In this document: positions 1 through 8,525 of the stretch, piece after piece
Layout: each line of letters begins with the position of its first letter
Numbering within the stretch: the first letter of the stretch is position 1
Source of the DNA: Hujiaoplasma nucleasis
GTDB taxonomy: Bacteria; Bacillota_I; Bacilli_A; Izemoplasmatales; Hujiaoplasmataceae
Length of the DNA stretch: 64,000 nucleotides
Reading direction: 5' to 3'
Assembly: GCF_013745115.1 (NCBI RefSeq)
Contig: NZ_CP051151.1
Location: 496,001 to 560,000 of the forward strand
Program-made: the position numbers and the translations under genes
The notes under the pieces: generated by a model
Databases searched by the model: none
What the model was told of the DNA's origin: nothing
Seen by the model: only the letters and a program-made list of their open reading frames with translations

Positions 1-1734
1 GATTTGGGATAGTAAATCATTGAGTTTATCTAGATAAACACTAAAACCATAATATTGAATGACTGATTTATAATTGCTTATATCGATCAATAAGACACCA
101 TGATTTTGATTTTTCTTCCATTCTAAATCTTGTTCATTAAGATTGTTTTCTTTGACTTCTTCTACCAAAAGATAGATATCATAATCTAATAAAAACGACC
201 AGAGTCTAAGTTCATCTTGCTTATAAGAGACTTGCCAAGACTTTGCTTGGATCAGTTGGTCTAGATAGAGCATAGGACTCATTTCTTTTTGAATTTCATT
301 GAAGGCAACCATATCTTTTTCTAAATTTAATATTTTTTTTGCTTGTTGATTCAAGAAAATCATCTGATGATTCTTTATTTTTACCAATCCTAAATCTTTC
401 ATATCCATGAATGATTTAAGGGCATGAAGTTCCATATCTTGATTGTTTTTCAATTGATATTGGCGTAATTTCCCGGATAAGATTAGAGCACTTAAAATAG
501 TTATTTTTTTTCCTAAATCAAAGTTATCTTTTCTTGTATAGCTTAGGAGAAATTCATTTTCTTGCACTTTTTCTACAAAGATATAATCTGTAGTATCATC
601 AACAAAGATAAAAGTATCCATTAACATTCTTGGATAAGTATTTTTATAGTCATCTTTTAAAATATCATCAATAATTAGATGATAATCTTCATAAGTTTTT
701 TCTAATAATAAATTTTTAGAAAAATGCAATAATTCTACTTTTGCATTTATTATTTTTAAATAAACTAACTTATTAAAAACCTTACTTCGATCTAAGTCTA
801 TAAATGTTTGACGTATAATTTCTCTTTCTTTAAGGTATATTTGTTGGTCTTTTAATTGAGACAGTAAAATTTGATAATAATTAAAATCATCAAAATGGAT
901 ACTCTCTCTTTGCTTTAACTCATTTAAGTAGTTATTTGCTTCTATATAGGCTTGTGAATTAAGTTCTTTTAATAAGGGCAAAGCTGAAGAGAAAAAATTG
1001 ATTTTTGCTTGAATGGATGCTTGATTGATGACTTTATCAAGATATCTTTTATAAAATTCATAAGCATCTGTATATCTTTCTAATCCTATAGATAAACGAA
1101 TAAAGCGGTTTAAATATGATAACTTTCGCTGACTTTTGATAAAGAAGTCTTCATAGATTTTCATGGAATCAATCAATCCGTTTTCTTGATAAGCAAGATC
1201 TGATTCAACCAATAAAAACATTTCGTTTGCTTTGTTTTTATCAAAATTAAGGGCATATGTATAAGCGTTCTTTGCTTGTGATATGTCTTTTTCTTGGATG
1301 TATAATAAAGCAAGTTTCAAATATTTATTAATAATATTTTGAGATGAGATATGATCTTCTATAGCCTCTAAGGCTTGGATAGCATCTTTAATACGTTGCA
1401 GTCCTTCATAACAAATGGCCAAATAAAATTGATGGATGGTTTTACTTTTTTTTGTTTCTAGGTATTTTTCTTTAGATATAAGAATATTAAGTAATGAAGG
1501 ATAATCTTCAATTTCAAGTAGAATTTCTATATATAAATCATGCAATTTAATTAAATCTTCGTGTTTGTTTAATGGACCATGGTTTTTAATATCATTTAAA
1601 TAATCAATAGCTTCTTTATAAAGCTTTTCTTTAAATAGACTTCTAAAGTATGTATCAACTTGGTCCATCAATAAAAAACCCTTATCATCTAAAGGTATTT
1701 TATGATCATTCACCTTTGGTTTTATATCAGTCAT
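1..1734 (-). CDS. TPR-like regulatory protein with C-terminal GGDEF-like start (partial, runs off window)
   Basis: The frame is open from an ATG at 1734 down to base 1 with no stop, so at least 578 residues are present and the C-terminus is outside the window. The start overlaps the stop of the upstream phosphodiesterase gene by 8 bases and has an AGGT ribosome site inside that gene. Roughly residues 20-290 are helical repeats of TPR type (alternating Tyr/Leu/Ala helices such as YLAICYEGL and AKNAYTYALNFD). A mixed middle part follows that could be GAF- or PAS-like. The last visible residues, LLIDISNYKSVIQYYG, resemble the first strand and helix of a GGDEF domain (usual form DIDxFKxINDxxGH) in degenerate form. 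A sensor or regulator of cyclic-di-GMP signalling is a reasonable inference. The catalytic motif is not visible, so activity cannot be judged. Confidence 0.72.
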   Translation of the reverse strand, partial: MTDIKPKVNDHKIPLDDKGFLLMDQVDTYFRSLFKEKLYKEAIDYLNDIKNHGPLNKHEDLIKLHDLYIEILLEIEDYPSLLNILISKEKYLETKKSKTIHQFYLAICYEGLQRIKDAIQALEAIEDHISSQNIINKYLKLALLYIQEKDISQAKNAYTYALNFDKNKANEMFLLVESDLAYQENGLIDSMKIYEDFFIKSQRKLSYLNRFIRLSIGLERYTDAYEFYKRYLDKVINQASIQAKINFFSSALPLLKELNSQAYIEANNYLNELKQRESIHFDDFNYYQILLSQLKDQQIYLKEREIIRQTFIDLDRSKVFNKLVYLKIINAKVELLHFSKNLLLEKTYEDYHLIIDDILKDDYKNTYPRMLMDTFIFVDDTTDYIFVEKVQENEFLLSYTRKDNFDLGKKITILSALILSGKLRQYQLKNNQDMELHALKSFMDMKDLGLVKIKNHQMIFLNQQAKKILNLEKDMVAFNEIQKEMSPMLYLDQLIQAKSWQVSYKQDELRLWSFLLDYDIYLLVEEVKENNLNEQDLEWKKNQNHGVLLIDISNYKSVIQYYGFSVYLDKLNDLLSQI

Positions 1735-2236
1735 GCTTAACCTCATGTAATTCTTGAAAGACTTCTTGGGTCTTTAGGTTAATTAAATAGATATGAATTT
1801 TATAATCTTCTATAATCATTTTAGCATAAGATGGAAAAAGATGGGATCTTGAATAAGATAAAGCACCCGGATTTAATAAAATTAATTGATTTTCTTGAAT
1901 CAACTTAGCTTTGTGTGTGTGACCATAAAGGGCTAAATCCATTCTTAAGATTTTTGCTTTTTCCTTTAAATTTGATAAACCAAATTTAACAAAATATCGG
2001 TGACCATGAGTTAAAAACAAGGAAAAAGCTCCTAAATTTTCAACAATATCAAAAGGCACTTTTGGCCCAAAAGGATAATTGCCTCTTACTGAAGATATAT
2101 TTTCTTCTTCAAGAAATTCAAGTGAAAAGCCTGAATCACCTAAACAATATATCTTATCTATATTTTGTTCATATAAACGCATTTCTTGATAGGCTTGTAA
2201 GTCTCCATGTGTATCAGAAAAGATCAGGATATTCAT
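1727..2236 (-). CDS. YfcE/MJ0936-type metallophosphoesterase
   Basis: This 169-residue protein is a complete small calcineurin-like phosphodiesterase. Metal ligands are all visible: D8 and H10 in SDTH, G33-D34 in CLGDS, G52-N53 in RGN, H77 and H79 in THGH, and H106/H108 in YGHTH, followed by NPG near 122. Members of this family hydrolyse phosphodiesters in vitro, and their physiological substrate is generally unknown. The gene overlaps rdgB at its start by 23 bases and the TPR/GGDEF-like gene at its end by 8 bases, so the three are probably co-translated. B. subtilis also places a YsnB-type phosphoesterase next to the RdgB homologue YsnA, which supports the pairing. Confidence 0.9.
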   Translation of the reverse strand: MNILIFSDTHGDLQAYQEMRLYEQNIDKIYCLGDSGFSLEFLEEENISSVRGNYPFGPKVPFDIVENLGAFSLFLTHGHRYFVKFGLSNLKEKAKILRMDLALYGHTHKAKLIQENQLILLNPGALSYSRSHLFPSYAKMIIEDYKIHIYLINLKTQEVFQELHEVKHD

Positions 2237-2804
2237 TTTTCAAGTCCTTTATTAGTAAATCCATGGCTTTGGCCCGGTGGGAAAATTTATTTTTTTCTTG
2301 GATGTCTAATTGAGCTAAAGTTTGGTTAAGTTCATTAATTTTAAAGATTGGGTCATAGCCAAAACCATGGTGACCTTGAGGTTGGTCAATAATTTCTCCA
2401 TGGACTTGACCTTCATAAAATCTAGGTTTTTCAAATGGTAGGATTAAACAGATACTTGTATGAAAATAGGCTTTACGATTTTCTATACCTTTAAGCTTCT
2501 TTATCAATAGTTTATTATTGGCTTCATCAGTCATTTGTATTGAAAATCGTTTTGAGTGGACACCAAGTTCGTCTGGTAAACTTTCTACAACCAAACCTGA
2601 ATCATCAGCTATACAAGCTTTATTCGTCATTCGATGAACTGTATCAGCTTTTAAAAAAGCGTTTTGACGAAAAGTTTTACCTGTTTCAGGTATATCTTCT
2701 ATGGGAAGGATATTTTTATATGGAATCAATTTAATTGGTTTTAACTTATCTTGATATTCTTTGATTTTGCCAGGATTATCGCTGACGATAATAATTTCCA
2801 TCAT
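2214..2804 (-). CDS. rdgB: XTP/dITP pyrophosphatase (RdgB/Ham1 family)
   Basis: This 196-residue enzyme belongs to the house-cleaning family that hydrolyses XTP, dITP and ITP to monophosphates, keeping deaminated purines out of nucleic acids. Family signatures are present in order: SDNPGK at 8-13 (usual T-x-N-x-x-K), TFRQNA at 44-49, ADDSGL at 66-71, GFGYDPIF at 147-154 and SHRAKA near 175. The start codon (ATGATG) has no recognisable ribosome site. It sits about a dozen bases after the T-run of an apparent terminator behind ktrA, so expression may depend on read-through. Function is assigned from strong family resemblance. Confidence 0.94.
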   Translation of the reverse strand: MMEIIIVSDNPGKIKEYQDKLKPIKLIPYKNILPIEDIPETGKTFRQNAFLKADTVHRMTNKACIADDSGLVVESLPDELGVHSKRFSIQMTDEANNKLLIKKLKGIENRKAYFHTSICLILPFEKPRFYEGQVHGEIIDQPQGHHGFGYDPIFKINELNQTLAQLDIQEKNKFSHRAKAMDLLIKDLKNEYPDLF

Positions 2805-2807
2805 ATA

Positions 2808-2834
2808 GAAAAAAAGTTAAGTATTAACTTAACT
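2808..2834 (-). terminator. Terminator-like hairpin behind ktrA
   Basis: An 8-bp perfect stem (AGTTAAGT/ACTTAACT, 2815-2822 and 2827-2834) with a 4-base loop is followed on the minus strand by seven T. The ktrA stop codon lies in the loop and stem. The stem is A/T-rich and therefore weak. Confidence 0.55.
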
Positions 2835-3507
2835 TAATCTTTCTCCCATTTAACCATTTAGAAAATTTCTTAGAATTATCATTGTGACCTACAAACAATA
2901 ACTCATCCCCTTCTATAAATGGTGTTTCTGATGAAGGTATAATGATTTTATCATTACGTCTTATAGCCACAATATTAACATTAAAATTTCGACGAACATC
3001 TAATTCTAATAAGTTTTTACCAATCACTTTATCAGTTGCTTTTAAGGTAATAAAAGAATAATCATCATCAAGTTCAAAATAATCTAAAAAACTATTGGAT
3101 ACTAATATCTTAGCCAATCTAATTCCAGTCGATCTTTCAGGCCATATTAAGTGTTCATGATCAACCCCGAGTTTTTCAACGACTTTTGCATGGTATTCTG
3201 ATTGAATTTTAACATAAACCTCTTTAACCCCTAAGTCTTTTAGAATTAAAGTTGTTAAAATTGAGCTATCAACATCCATACCAGTTGCGACAACGACTTT
3301 ATCATAGTTCGATATCCCAACTTCTCTTAAAGCCTCTACATCAGTAGAATCTAAGCATACAGTATTTGTTAAGGCTTTACCTATTTTCTCGATTTTTTCA
3401 TAGTCTTTGTCTATAACTAAGACTTCAGCTTCTAACTTCATTAATTCTTCAACTAAAGCCCTACCGAATCGACCTAAGCCAATCACTGCAAATGATGGTT
3501 TTGCCAT
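2824..3507 (-). CDS. ktrA: KtrA/TrkA-type potassium channel regulatory subunit
   Basis: This is a 227-residue cytoplasmic RCK protein. The N-terminal Rossmann domain carries GLGRFG at 10-15 and an acidic ribose-binding D33, as expected for NAD(H)/ATP binding. A TrkA_C (RCK_C) domain occupies roughly residues 140-220, ending in the FVGH motif. Such subunits form octameric rings that gate KtrB/TrkH potassium channels. No channel gene is adjacent. The ATG at 3507 is chosen because AGGATG lies just upstream; a GTG at 3516 would bury that site inside the gene. A strong promoter precedes it in the divergent gap to the CPBP gene. Confidence 0.9.
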   Translation of the reverse strand: MAKPSFAVIGLGRFGRALVEELMKLEAEVLVIDKDYEKIEKIGKALTNTVCLDSTDVEALREVGISNYDKVVVATGMDVDSSILTTLILKDLGVKEVYVKIQSEYHAKVVEKLGVDHEHLIWPERSTGIRLAKILVSNSFLDYFELDDDYSFITLKATDKVIGKNLLELDVRRNFNVNIVAIRRNDKIIIPSSETPFIEGDELLFVGHNDNSKKFSKWLNGRKIKLS

Positions 3508-3537
3508 ATAAATCACATCCTAACTTTTATAGTATTT

Positions 3538-3565
3538 ATTATACTTGAATATGCGGTTTTGTCAA
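3538..3565 (-). promoter_or_regulatory. Promoter of ktrA
   Basis: On the minus strand TTGACA (3560-3565) and TATAAT (3538-3543) are separated by 16 bases. Both boxes match the sigma-70/sigmaA consensus fully. The start codon follows about 30 bases downstream. Confidence 0.82.
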
Positions 3566-3615
3566 TCATCTAAGCATTAAAAAGCTAGAGTCTATACATT
3601 TTATTTGTTTTAAGT

Positions 3616-3621
3616 TATAAT
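3616..3621 (+). promoter_or_regulatory. -10 box of the CPBP protease gene
   Basis: A perfect TATAAT lies about 30 bases before the chosen ATG of the plus-strand gene. I do not see a convincing -35 box at the right spacing, so this is a partial promoter call. Confidence 0.5.
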
Positions 3622-3649
3622 ATTTATATTACAAGTTTTGGGGAGTCCT

Positions 3650-4636
3650 ATGGAAGAAAACAGAGTTTTAAATCAAAAACATAAATTTGTTAATATTATC
3701 ATTTTAATAGCCTATCTAATCTACCTAGTCACCTCTTCATTAGTTTCTGGAATTATTTCAGATAACCACGTTGAAAAAACAAAAGATTGGGTGAGTGATG
3801 CATTTGATTATACATGGGTTCAAACTGAAGAAGGTTATGATTTACATTATCAAGCAGTGATTTCTAATCATACCAGTGGTCTTATCGATCTTGTGAATCT
3901 ACGTTTTTTACTTCTTGATGAAGAAGGTGAAGTTATCGCTGGTTTCATCCATCGATACGAAGATTTGCAGGCTGGTGAAAATAGGTTGGTTGAGAATACT
4001 CATAGTTTTTCTGAAAAATCAACGATCATTGAACAAAGTACTTATGTTCCTTTTAATAACCAATTAAGTAATCTAATACAATTTTCTTTTGGTTTTCTAT
4101 TCTTAATTCCTTTGTTTTTCATCAATAGAAAATCTTATGTAGATGATTTTATCACTTTTAAAAATGATCCTAAAAAACATATTGGCCATATTTTTTCTGG
4201 TTTCTTATTGGTTTATTTAATGGCTTTTATAGCTCAAGTCATCATGATAAGCTTAAATGTTCAAGAAACATCCATGAATGAATTAGCGATTCAATCAATG
4301 TTCACCTCTGATTGGATTTCAATTATAACCCTATTCTTCTCCTTGGTTATTTTTGCGCCAATTATTGAAGAAACTGTCTTTAGAAAAAGTTTATATAATA
4401 TTGTCCAACCAAGGTTTGGACATATAGGGGCTGTCATTATTTCCGGGCTTATCTTTGGCTTCTTACATGTGGCTGGATGGGGAGATTTTATCCAAATCAT
4501 TCCATATGCCTTTATGGGCTTATCATTCTCTTATATTTATTACTATTCAGGAAGAAATGTTTATGTTGTGATTGGCATTCACGCCTTAAACAACTTAATA
4601 CCTTATTTAACCTATACAAGCAGGTTATTTGAATAA
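3650..4636 (+). CDS. CPBP family intramembrane metalloprotease (CAAX protease-like)
   Basis: The protein has about 328 residues. One membrane segment lies near residues 15-35, then a soluble extracellular part of about 100 residues, then at least six further hydrophobic segments. The three motifs of the Abi/CPBP family are all present: EETVFR (EExxxR) near residue 240, FGFLHV (FxxxH) near 268 and GIHALNN (HxxxN) near 308. These form the intramembrane metal or glutamate active site of Rce1-like proteases. Bacterial substrates are mostly unknown; roles include processing of membrane proteins and self-immunity to bacteriocins. The ATG at 3650 has GGGGAG four bases upstream, better than the in-frame TTG at 3638. 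It is one of only three plus-strand genes. Confidence 0.88.
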   Translation: MEENRVLNQKHKFVNIIILIAYLIYLVTSSLVSGIISDNHVEKTKDWVSDAFDYTWVQTEEGYDLHYQAVISNHTSGLIDLVNLRFLLLDEEGEVIAGFIHRYEDLQAGENRLVENTHSFSEKSTIIEQSTYVPFNNQLSNLIQFSFGFLFLIPLFFINRKSYVDDFITFKNDPKKHIGHIFSGFLLVYLMAFIAQVIMISLNVQETSMNELAIQSMFTSDWISIITLFFSLVIFAPIIEETVFRKSLYNIVQPRFGHIGAVIISGLIFGFLHVAGWGDFIQIIPYAFMGLSFSYIYYYSGRNVYVVIGIHALNNLIPYLTYTSRLFE

Positions 4637-4642
4637 AGAAGA

Positions 4643-4673
4643 AAAAGGCGATTCAATCGCCTTTTATTTTTTT
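4643..4673. terminator. Bidirectional terminator between the CPBP gene and phoR
   Basis: A perfect 10-bp stem AAAAGGCGAT/ATCGCCTTTT (4643-4652, 4656-4665) has a 3-base loop and a T-run on the plus side. The converging phoR stop codon is inside the hairpin, and the minus-strand side also ends in T-rich sequence. Confidence 0.88.
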
Positions 4674-6364
4674 ATTAATGGAAGTTGAATATTGATACTT
4701 GTCCCTTGAGAAACTTGACTCTTTATTTGATAGTGTCCATGGTAATTAATTAGGATATGTTTGACAATAGATAAACCTAAACCAGTACCACCAATCATTT
4801 TTGATCTTGCTTTATCAACTCGGTAGAATCTTTCAAAAATCCTTGTTTGTTCTTCCTTAGCTATGCCAATCCCATCATCTTTAATTAGAATATTTATATA
4901 GTCATTTTCTTCAAATATGTCTATCCATACATGACCATTATCTTTATTGTATTTAACAGCATTTTCAACTAAATTTTTAATGAGTTGGAATAAATCTTCT
5001 TCATTCATTTGGTATGTTTTTACTTGTATGTTTCTATGAATTTCTATGTTTTGCTTGTCAATATCATAACTTAAATTGGTCAAAACATCATCGACTAATT
5101 TATCCAAATCTATTGTCGACATTTTGTCTTGTGTTAGCTTATTTTCAACCTCTGATAACATCAACATATCCATAACCAAAAGGTTCATTCTTACAGCTTC
5201 ATTATGAATCCTTTCTATGAGGTCTTTTTGGGTAGCTTCATCTTTAATCATATCTTGTAAAATTAAATCTGCAGATCCTATGATTGATGTTAAAGGAGAT
5301 TTTAATTCATGAGAAGCATTGACAAAGAAATCTCTTTTTAATATTTCGATTTCTTTCATATTGCTTACATCATTATAAATAATAATCACTGAAGACTCAT
5401 TGGTCCAATGGGTCTTTCTATAGCTTATAGAAACGTTATAGAAAGCATCTTTAATTTGAGTGATAATTTGTGAATCCTCTTTGTTTTCAAAAGCTTTTTC
5501 AATGGCTTTTTGAACTAATTCATCTCTAAACAAGAAACGATAATCCTTATGCATGTTTAAATTTATATTGAAATTATAAAGTTCTTTTAAATGATGATTT
5601 AACAAGATGATTTGCTTTTGTTTATTTAAAACACATAAACCTTGGTTCATATGCTCTAATAGGAAGTCTGTTTTGGATTTTTCTGATTTCAATGAAGAAA
5701 TATTATTTGATATAGAAGCACTTATTTTATTAATTTCTTGAATGAATCCATTGATCTCATCGTATTTTTCTAAGGGTAGAATCTCACGATATTGTCCTTC
5801 ATTAATATCTTCTAATATGAGTAAAATATCTTTTAATGGTTTTAAAGATTGTTTAATCAAGACAGAGGTTAACATAATTGATAATACAATAATAATGATC
5901 CCTACAACGATGGCTAAACCGATAAAATCATTAAGAAATTGTAAAATCGAGGCTGATGGAATTGCTAGCCTTAAATAATCACCATTATCTAGTTGGTTTG
6001 CTAGATACATCATGTCAATCTTTAAGGTGTCAGAATATCGAATACTGACTTCACCGATGTTTTGTATTTCTGGTCGATTTATGTGGTTGTCTAAGTTTGT
6101 CGCAAGTGAATCAGCTAAAACCACGCCATTTTCATCAATAAAGCTAATTCTTAAGTATTGATTTAAGGATTCGTACTTATCTATGATGGATTGATAATCA
6201 CTGTTCTGATTGGCTTCAATCTCAAGCATATCTTGATAGTGATTTAGATTAAGTTCTGTTAGATTGTTTAATGAATTTCTTGCGATTAATGATGCGCCAA
6301 TAATAAAAATAACGATGGCTATTAAAATCATCAATACAAATTCGAAATTTATTTTTCTTCTCAT
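4664..6364 (-). CDS. phoR: PhoR-type sensor histidine kinase of the phosphate regulon
   Basis: This 566-residue membrane kinase has a transmembrane helix near 10-30, an extracytoplasmic sensor of about 115 residues, a second helix near 148-170, a HAMP-like region to about 225 and a PAS domain near 230-330. The HisKA box HELKSPLTSI follows, with the phosphorylated His near 351, and then a HATPase domain with the N box NAVKYN near 466, the G1 box DDGIGI and the G2 box GTGLGLS. It overlaps phoP by 4 bases and sits last in the pst operon, which is the basis for calling it PhoR and not another kinase. It should phosphorylate PhoP under phosphate limitation, with PhoU and PstB as expected inhibitory partners. 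Confidence 0.92.
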   Translation of the reverse strand: MRRKINFEFVLMILIAIVIFIIGASLIARNSLNNLTELNLNHYQDMLEIEANQNSDYQSIIDKYESLNQYLRISFIDENGVVLADSLATNLDNHINRPEIQNIGEVSIRYSDTLKIDMMYLANQLDNGDYLRLAIPSASILQFLNDFIGLAIVVGIIIIVLSIMLTSVLIKQSLKPLKDILLILEDINEGQYREILPLEKYDEINGFIQEINKISASISNNISSLKSEKSKTDFLLEHMNQGLCVLNKQKQIILLNHHLKELYNFNINLNMHKDYRFLFRDELVQKAIEKAFENKEDSQIITQIKDAFYNVSISYRKTHWTNESSVIIIYNDVSNMKEIEILKRDFFVNASHELKSPLTSIIGSADLILQDMIKDEATQKDLIERIHNEAVRMNLLVMDMLMLSEVENKLTQDKMSTIDLDKLVDDVLTNLSYDIDKQNIEIHRNIQVKTYQMNEEDLFQLIKNLVENAVKYNKDNGHVWIDIFEENDYINILIKDDGIGIAKEEQTRIFERFYRVDKARSKMIGGTGLGLSIVKHILINYHGHYQIKSQVSQGTSINIQLPLIKK

Positions 6365-7047
6365 AGGCTTATCTTAAATCCTATTCCGTGAATGGTTTCA
6401 ATCCACTCTTTATTTTGGCTAATTAAATATACTTTTTTTCTAAGTTCTTTTATATGAACATCAAGTGTCCGACTTTCACCATAAAAATCATAACCCCAAA
6501 CTTCACTCATAAGAAAATCTCTACTTAAAACTTCATCAGGATGTTTCATCATTGTTTTTAATAACTCATATTGTTTATTGGTCAAAGATATAGATTGTGA
6601 ATGATAAGCAAGTTTATGGGTTTTCTCAGAGAGAATATAATCATGAACACATAAGTCTTGGTTATCTTCATCAGGCATCTGTCTTCTTAATAAGGCCTTA
6701 ACTCTTGAGATTAATTCTAATACTCCAAAGGGTTTGATTAAATAATCATCAGCGCCTATATCTAAGCCCATAACCTTATCTAATTCACTTGATTTTGCGG
6801 ATACAATCATGATTCCTATGTCTTTATATTGTGAAGATTTTTTTAACTTTTGGATGATTTCTAAACCATCCATTCCTGGCAACATGATGTCAACAATCAA
6901 TAAGTGAGGAATTCTTTTTTCTAGTTGGTGAAACATGGTTTTCCCATCAAGAAAAGTCTCAACTTCATATTGAGCATTCTTTAAAGCGATTTTAATCACG
7001 TTTTGTATATTTGGATCATCTTCTACAATATAAATCAATGCTTTCAT
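6361..7047 (-). CDS. phoP: PhoP/PhoB-type response regulator
   Basis: This 228-residue OmpR-family regulator has a receiver domain with acidic pocket E9/D10/D11, phosphoacceptor D53 in VDIMLPG, S83 and K105 in IKPFG. It is followed by a winged-helix DNA-binding domain (residues about 130-226) with the typical VWGYDFYGESRTLDVHI segment. The start has an AGGGGG ribosome site. It lies between phoU and phoR in one transcription unit, so it probably controls the pst operon itself. The three TTACAT repeats upstream of pstS are a plausible binding site. Confidence 0.93.
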   Translation of the reverse strand: MKALIYIVEDDPNIQNVIKIALKNAQYEVETFLDGKTMFHQLEKRIPHLLIVDIMLPGMDGLEIIQKLKKSSQYKDIGIMIVSAKSSELDKVMGLDIGADDYLIKPFGVLELISRVKALLRRQMPDEDNQDLCVHDYILSEKTHKLAYHSQSISLTNKQYELLKTMMKHPDEVLSRDFLMSEVWGYDFYGESRTLDVHIKELRKKVYLISQNKEWIETIHGIGFKISL

Positions 7048-7056
7048 TCTTGCCCC

Positions 7057-7710
7057 CTAATCAGATATATGTTTACCTGTAATTGAAAATATAACCCATT
7101 CAGCAAGGTTAACTGCATGATCACCAATACGTTCTAAGTATTTGGCAACCATCATTAAGTAAATGGCATAATCTGCATCAATATGACTTTCTCTAATTGC
7201 CTTAGCAACCAATTGTCTTATGGCATAAAAATCTTGGTCTACTAAGTCATCTTTTTTTATGACTTCTTCAGCAATCACTAAGTCTTGATTTACAAAAGAC
7301 TCTAATGCTTGTTTAATCATTTCTTCAGAAGTTTTTACCATGGAATGAATTTCAATAACTTCAAAAGGTTCTTGGGTTTTTTCCATAAAAATCGTCAATT
7401 TTGAAATATCAACCGCGTGGTCACCAATTCTTTCTAAATCAGTTATCATTTTTAAAATAGATGTAATCAGTCTTAAGTCCTTAGCTACCGGTTGTTCTCT
7501 TAAGATAATTCTCATGCATTCTTTTTCAATGGCATGTTCCATATCGTTGACTTCTTTGTCTTTCTTAATCATTTCTTCTGCTTGTTGGGCATTCATTTTT
7601 AAGAAGGTTTCTAAAGAACGATGGATATGTTTGGTGACTAAGTCACCCATTTTTATTAAAGATATTTTTAATTCTTCTAATTCTTGGTCAAATCTTATTC
7701 TATAGGTCAT
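7057..7710 (-). CDS. phoU: Phosphate signalling regulator PhoU
   Basis: The protein has 217 residues in two three-helix PhoU repeats. Each repeat carries the metal-binding signature ERIGDHA (near residues 92-98 and 193-199). PhoU couples the state of the Pst transporter to PhoR and limits phosphate uptake. Position directly after pstB and before phoP/phoR fits that role. The ribosome site AAGGAG is well placed. Confidence 0.95.
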   Translation of the reverse strand: MTYRIRFDQELEELKISLIKMGDLVTKHIHRSLETFLKMNAQQAEEMIKKDKEVNDMEHAIEKECMRIILREQPVAKDLRLITSILKMITDLERIGDHAVDISKLTIFMEKTQEPFEVIEIHSMVKTSEEMIKQALESFVNQDLVIAEEVIKKDDLVDQDFYAIRQLVAKAIRESHIDADYAIYLMMVAKYLERIGDHAVNLAEWVIFSITGKHISD

Positions 7711-7756
7711 CTTTTTCTCCTTTTATTATAGCCGATTATGATTATTTATACAATTT

Positions 7757-8512
7757 TTATCCAAATCTTCCAGTAATATAATCTTCAGTTTCCTTTTTCT
7801 TGGGATTGGAAAAGATTTTATCTGTTTCATCAAACTCTATGAGTTCTCCCATTAAAAAGAAAGCTGTCTGATCAGATATTCTAGCTGCTTGTTGCATTGA
7901 GTGGGTCACAATGACTATGGCATAGTTTTGTTTGAGTTCATTCATTAATTCTTCAATTTTTAAAGTCGCAATTGGATCTAAAGCTGATGTGGGTTCATCC
8001 ATAAGAATGACTTCAGGTTCCATTGCGATGGCTCTAGCAATACATAGTCTTTGTTGCTGGCCACCAGATAAGTCTAAGGCAGAATCTTTTAATCTATCCT
8101 TGACTTCATCCCAAAGGGCCGCTTTCTTTAAAGATGTTTCAACGATTCTTTCTAATTCGTTTTTATTTTTTATCCCTTGACACTTAGGACCATAAATCAC
8201 ATTGTCATAGATGCTCATGGGAAAGGGATTTGGTTTTTGGAAAACCATACCTACTTTAGTTCTTAACGATATAACATCATAATTTTTTTGATAGATGTTT
8301 TCTTGATGGTACTTGACTTCGCCATCGATACTGACCTCATCAATTAAATCATTCATGCGATTTAAGGTTCTTAAGAAGGTTGATTTTCCACAACCCGATG
8401 GACCAATAAGGGCAGTGACTTTATTTTTTTCTAAGTTTAAAGTGATGTTTTTTAAGGCTTGAAATTTTCCGTAATATAAATTTAAATCATTAATTGAAAA
8501 TACTTCATTCAT
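7757..8512 (-). CDS. pstB: Phosphate ABC transporter ATP-binding protein PstB
   Basis: This 251-residue ATPase has Walker [10 protein letters not shown] at 37-45, the Q-loop in [10 protein letters not shown], which is characteristic of PstB, the signature LSGGQQQRL near 150 and Walker [14 protein letters not shown] near 167. It should form the nucleotide-binding dimer under PstC and PstA. The gene follows pstA after 13 bases and is preceded by AAGGAG. Confidence 0.97.
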   Translation of the reverse strand: MNEVFSINDLNLYYGKFQALKNITLNLEKNKVTALIGPSGCGKSTFLRTLNRMNDLIDEVSIDGEVKYHQENIYQKNYDVISLRTKVGMVFQKPNPFPMSIYDNVIYGPKCQGIKNKNELERIVETSLKKAALWDEVKDRLKDSALDLSGGQQQRLCIARAIAMEPEVILMDEPTSALDPIATLKIEELMNELKQNYAIVIVTHSMQQAARISDQTAFFLMGELIEFDETDKIFSNPKKKETEDYITGRFG

Positions 8513-8525
8513 GATGGTTATCTCC

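Noticed and set aside
1727-2236. The yfcE-like gene as 3' part of rdgB
   Set aside because: The two have separate complete motif sets and only a short overlap at the start.
3638-3649. TTG start of the CPBP gene
   Set aside because: GGGGAG would then be inside the coding region, and the ATG at 3650 has good spacing to it.
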